Assembly: GCA_019636495.1 (NCBI GenBank)
Contig: JAHBXL010000005.1
Location: 151,830-215,829, forward strand
DNA length: 64,000 nucleotides
Direction of reading: 5' to 3'
DNA from: Phycisphaeraceae bacterium
GTDB taxonomy: Bacteria; Planctomycetota; Phycisphaerae; Phycisphaerales; UBA1924
Shown piece by piece: positions 61,047 through 64,000 of this stretch. The notes below the pieces were generated by a model that saw only the letters and a list, made by a program, of their open reading frames with translations, was not told the origin of the DNA and ran no database searches. The stretch's first letter is position 1, and every line of letters begins with the position of its first letter. The position numbers and the translations under genes are program-made.

Positions 61047-63721
61047 GCTGCAGCCTCGCGGAGTTGATCGACCGTTGGCAGCCAGTCTGCGCCGCCCTCG
61101 GGAAGTTCCCCGACAACCCGCCACACGTGCGGCTTGCTGCCGCGGCCTTCCTCGACACACTCCACCACCCCCGCATCGGCCAGCGAGCGGAGGTACTGGT
61201 TCACCTTGCCTTTGGAGGTGATGACACCGTCGCCCTCAACCACGTTGGCGCTGGTGAACGGATTCGATCCGTATGTGGTCGCCAGACGATCGGCGAAGCG
61301 AGTGACGGCGTCCGCCATCGCGCCACCGAGCGAGCGGCCGAACGGCGGACCAAGGAGCCGACGGGCGATGATGTAGTCATCCACAGTGGCGTTGATGACG
61401 TCCCCATCCTCGATCTCGCCCGTTGCTCGCTGCCGCTGGTGGAGGAGCGCGACGGCTCTGATCATCGCGATCATCTGGTTGAACGCCCGCCGCGCATCGG
61501 GACGCTGCGCCGGCATGCAATCTGCGAGTTTGGTGGCGAAGGGAATGACGACGTGTACTCGGCGCAGGAGCCGCTGAAGAGTGTGATGGAGCGTGGGAAT
61601 GTCGGACACCCGCTTGACGCCGCTCTCGGCGCGGCGGGCTGCGGCCCGGACAATGCGGCGTGTCTGGTCCGAGGATTCATCCGTCGACAGCAGCAAGCAC
61701 CGATTCGCATCCTCATCGAACAGATGCGTGTTGGTTGTGCTTTCCGAAAAGGCAATCGGGCCGGGCTGGTAGATCTCCGCCGAGATAAACGACCCGTCCT
61801 GCTGCCGGAGCGGGATGATCTTTCGGAGTTCCCCGGCCGAGATCATCTCCCGCATGGCCCGCTTAGCCTCGGCCTTCTCGTCGCTCTCGTCGCGCGACCG
61901 CTCGCCCCCGACGACCCAGCAGTGGACGAGACGACCCGGCGGCAAGTAGTAGAGCGCGTTGGCGGTGATGTCGGTTGCGAGCATCACCGCTTCGGGCGGG
62001 AACAGCGTCGCGACCCGGATGATGACGTAACTCTTGCCGCTCGACGAAGTTCCCTGCACGATGATCGAGATCGGATCGTCCAGCAAGCGGCTGACGCCCT
62101 GCATGTAGAGTGTCATCGCGAGCACTTCTTCGCCGACGACACCCGCCGCGGCGATGTCCTCATCGATGAGATCAATGAGGTTTGGGTTGAGCAGCATCTC
62201 CTCGGCCTCGCGGACGATCTCCGGCGGTGTTTCCGACAACCGCTGCTGGCGGCGCTCGTCGAGCCCGGCCTGAAGTTCCGCGAGCGATGCGGGCGGCGGC
62301 GGTGGCTGGTCCCCTCCCTCGGGCGGGGGTTCGAGTTGCCGGATCGCGGCGTCAATCTGGGACTTCTCGTCGTCGCTCAGTTCGATCGCTTCGTGAACCG
62401 ATTTGACAAACCGGGCCCGCGACACCGATGAGTCACGGTCGATCTTGTCGCGCGCGATCTCCCCGCCGTCGCCATCAAGTGCCGACACGACCAGCCGCTC
62501 GCCATCGCCTCCGTGCACGCGCAACCGGATGCGGCCGACGGGAGTGCCCGATTGGTGTGCCTCCCTCAACGCCGCCCATGCCTTGTATCCGGGTTCGAGG
62601 GCCTCTCGAACATCGAGCCATCCCAGTCCTGCGCCACGATTGTGCTGGTTCTTGTAGCCAATCACTCCGTCGCTCTTCACGACCACGGCAATGTCCGATC
62701 CAGATGTGGCCGTGCAGTCGGCAGCGACGGGGCATCGATCAAGGTACAGCCAGGTGCCATCCGACTCGGCCACGGTGTTGGTGACCACGATCCCGAACTG
62801 CCGCAGATAGGACCGCACGCCATCGGGCGTGTGGTCGAAGGACTGGAATCGCTGCGTGCCCGCAGCGGCCGACGGACTCTTCGACGAGCCCGAGCGATTG
62901 GGCTTGAGGGGTCGGGTTGCTGGATTGGGAGTGGGCGCTGTCTCCGAAGCCACTGCTTCAAGGAACTCCCGTCCCACGTCCATCCGCTCTGCGGGAGCGG
63001 CGATCACTGCGGCGCGGCGGTGCGGCCGGTCCTCCACGCCCTGGACCCCTCGCAGGTTTTCTCCCTTCCGGGCCATCGTTCCCGCGACCTTGGTGATCCG
63101 CGCCGCGTTGAACACCGAGCGATCGATCTTGACGTGCTCGTCATCGAATCGCTCCGCCAACGCGGCAAGCACGCCCTTGCACAGACCCCCATCGTCGGTC
63201 GGCAAATCGACGGCGAAGAGCAGGTGCGCACCGTTCCCGGACATGACCTCGATCGGATCTGGCCAGCCACGGGCGGCCAGCCACTCTCGCACAGCGCGCG
63301 CCCTCTCCTGCGCGAGAGCGAGTTCTCCCTCGGTTGCCGAGATGTCGCTGGGCCGAACCGGATCGCAATCGATGAGCAGCCAGCGCCGTGCGACCACATC
63401 CGCATCCGCGGTGGTGCTCTTGGCCCTGTGCTCCAACTTGCAGTTGGCCCGCGCGAGCAGTGCCGGCGCGACCGGGTTCATCGTGATGTAGATGCCCGGT
63501 GCGACGCCGCGGACATTGAGGTCGGTGATGTCCTTCGCCGCCTTGCCGATCTGCTCGTACGTGTAGTAGCCGCTGACGGTGGCTCTGAACGTGCCGCCGG
63601 GCTTGTCCGCGCACTTGGGAGCGCGCACTTCGAACACGTCGCCGGGGCGGAACATCTGACGCAGGAAGTCCTCAACGGCGGTCCGGGCGATCTCGCGCTG
63701 ATTGTCCTTGTTCGCACTCAT
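61043..63721 (-). CDS. Primase-like protein fused to a P-loop ATPase domain
   Basis: 892 residues. The N-terminal third resembles an archaeo-eukaryotic primase: RRWLLIDCDPVRP (residues 113-124) supplies acidic residues, SGNGAHLLFAVDLP follows, and the FNAARITKVAGTMARKGEN segment fits replicative primases of plasmids and phages. The C-terminal half has Walker A GTSSSGKSY (about 557-565) and an acidic Walker B region, followed by a helicase-like stretch (FAKALRREI-like AEAKRAMREMISAGELRKI) and a winged-helix-like end. This primase-helicase pattern suggests element replication after excision. Start overlaps the HTH gene stop (ATGA). Confidence 0.75.
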   Translation of the reverse strand: MSANKDNQREIARTAVEDFLRQMFRPGDVFEVRAPKCADKPGGTFRATVSGYYTYEQIGKAAKDITDLNVRGVAPGIYITMNPVAPALLARANCKLEHRAKSTTADADVVARRWLLIDCDPVRPSDISATEGELALAQERARAVREWLAARGWPDPIEVMSGNGAHLLFAVDLPTDDGGLCKGVLAALAERFDDEHVKIDRSVFNAARITKVAGTMARKGENLRGVQGVEDRPHRRAAVIAAPAERMDVGREFLEAVASETAPTPNPATRPLKPNRSGSSKSPSAAAGTQRFQSFDHTPDGVRSYLRQFGIVVTNTVAESDGTWLYLDRCPVAADCTATSGSDIAVVVKSDGVIGYKNQHNRGAGLGWLDVREALEPGYKAWAALREAHQSGTPVGRIRLRVHGGDGERLVVSALDGDGGEIARDKIDRDSSVSRARFVKSVHEAIELSDDEKSQIDAAIRQLEPPPEGGDQPPPPPASLAELQAGLDERRQQRLSETPPEIVREAEEMLLNPNLIDLIDEDIAAAGVVGEEVLAMTLYMQGVSRLLDDPISIIVQGTSSSGKSYVIIRVATLFPPEAVMLATDITANALYYLPPGRLVHCWVVGGERSRDESDEKAEAKRAMREMISAGELRKIIPLRQQDGSFISAEIYQPGPIAFSESTTNTHLFDEDANRCLLLSTDESSDQTRRIVRAAARRAESGVKRVSDIPTLHHTLQRLLRRVHVVIPFATKLADCMPAQRPDARRAFNQMIAMIRAVALLHQRQRATGEIEDGDVINATVDDYIIARRLLGPPFGRSLGGAMADAVTRFADRLATTYGSNPFTSANVVEGDGVITSKGKVNQYLRSLADAGVVECVEEGRGSKPHVWRVVGELPEGGADWLPTVDQLREAAA

Positions 63722-63942
63722 CGCGGCACCCCCTTCCGCGCGATGCGCTCAATCTCGCTGGCGGGGATACGCACTGCGCGGCCAAGCCGCACGGCCTTGA
63801 TCTCGCCCGCCGCGATCCAGCGCCAGACGGACCGCGTGCTGACGGTCAACTCGTGTGCAGTTTCAGCGATGCTGAACATCCGTGCCGCCCGGGGTTCGCC
63901 GACACCAAATGTACTCTGGGGACCTTGTGATGACGCTGCCAT
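63718..63942 (-). CDS. Excisionase/AlpA-like helix-turn-helix protein
   Basis: 74 residues from an ATG with a GGAG Shine-Dalgarno upstream. MFSIAETAHELTVSTRSVWRWIAAGEIKAVRLGRAVRIPASEIERIA is the MerR-like winged HTH of Xis/AlpA factors (T-x-x-T-x-x-R-W-I-x-x-G-x-I-x-A-x-R-x-G-R-x-x-R-I). It probably directs excision or activates the operon. First gene of the four-gene operon; the upstream promoter is near the right edge of the window. Confidence 0.88.
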   Translation of the reverse strand: MAASSQGPQSTFGVGEPRAARMFSIAETAHELTVSTRSVWRWIAAGEIKAVRLGRAVRIPASEIERIARKGVPR

Positions 63943-64000
63943 GCGATGTCTCCTGCCCGAGCGCGCCTAATCGCGCCAGGTTGAGACGAGAATCGCATAC

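Larger units (their letters stand above)
59119..64000. mobile_element. Integrated tRNA-Leu-borne element (left part)
   Basis: One end is tRNA-Leu plus the integrase. The four genes (HTH, primase/ATPase, unknown, integrase) are all leftward and overlap end to end, leaving no spacer. The right end is beyond 64000. No phage structural, conjugation or toxin genes are seen so far. It could be a phage satellite, a small integrative plasmid or a cargo-bearing island; the contents past the edge decide. Confidence 0.8.

Overview
The window is GC-rich and densely coded. Its gene content suggests a planctomycete, most likely of class Phycisphaerae. The grounds are a TIGR02999-type ECF sigma factor next to a Ser/Thr kinase with kinesin-light-chain TPRs, small membrane proteins with a CxxC...CPECGSAWR zinc ribbon, a futalosine-pathway gene, a PilMNO/PilB/PilT set, four-helix-bundle (S23/IVP) genes, and period-7 intergenic repeats. 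No rRNA gene is present, so this assignment is an inference.

Layout. Positions 1-3.9 kb hold an SOS-type mutasome cassette read leftward (imuA, imuB, dnaE2; dnaE2 is cut by the window edge). Positions 4-9.5 kb hold a MacB-like permease and a gcvH / LolD-like ATPase / double-FtsX permease operon. Positions 9.7-12.6 kb read rightward: a TIM-barrel protein, cmk, an IVP-like gene inside an inverted pair of period-7 arrays, and plsC. Positions 12.8-18.5 kb carry membrane proteins, a TrxB tail duplication, a decayed toxin-antitoxin-like locus, trxB and a secreted protein. Positions 18.6-30.6 kb hold pilT, a phosphoesterase, yidC, mutY and a pilM-N-O-P-B type IV pilus operon. Positions 30.7-43.3 kb hold mqnB, an HlyD-like adaptor, an HD-GYP-like protein, a lipoprotein, a LOG-family protein, a 1521-residue AsmA-like protein and radA. 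Positions 43.3-47 kb hold a toxin-antitoxin pair, two tandem zinc-ribbon membrane paralogs, a Nudix hydrolase, a lipoprotein and an SDR. Positions 47-50.7 kb hold the sigma factor and kinase; then come tryptophan 2,3-dioxygenase and a Fic protein with a strong operator-like repeat upstream. Positions 53.4-58.7 kb are a leftward DoxX / VWA-like / secreted / anmK operon.

From about 59.1 kb to the right edge is an integrated mobile element. A tyrosine integrase runs into a tRNA-Leu gene and has its stop codon in the tRNA anticodon loop. It is the last gene of a gapless four-gene operon: excisionase-like HTH, primase/P-loop ATPase, small unknown protein, integrase. The right end lies outside the window.

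The least expected signal is a family of degenerate tandem repeats with a strict 7-bp period. They lie between genes (5.4, 11.4, 11.9, 12.6, 13.8, 21.2 and about 58.9 kb) and once in frame inside radA. Several switch from G-rich to C-rich part way along, so they could fold into long hairpins. One inverted pair brackets the IVP-like gene, between cmk and plsC.
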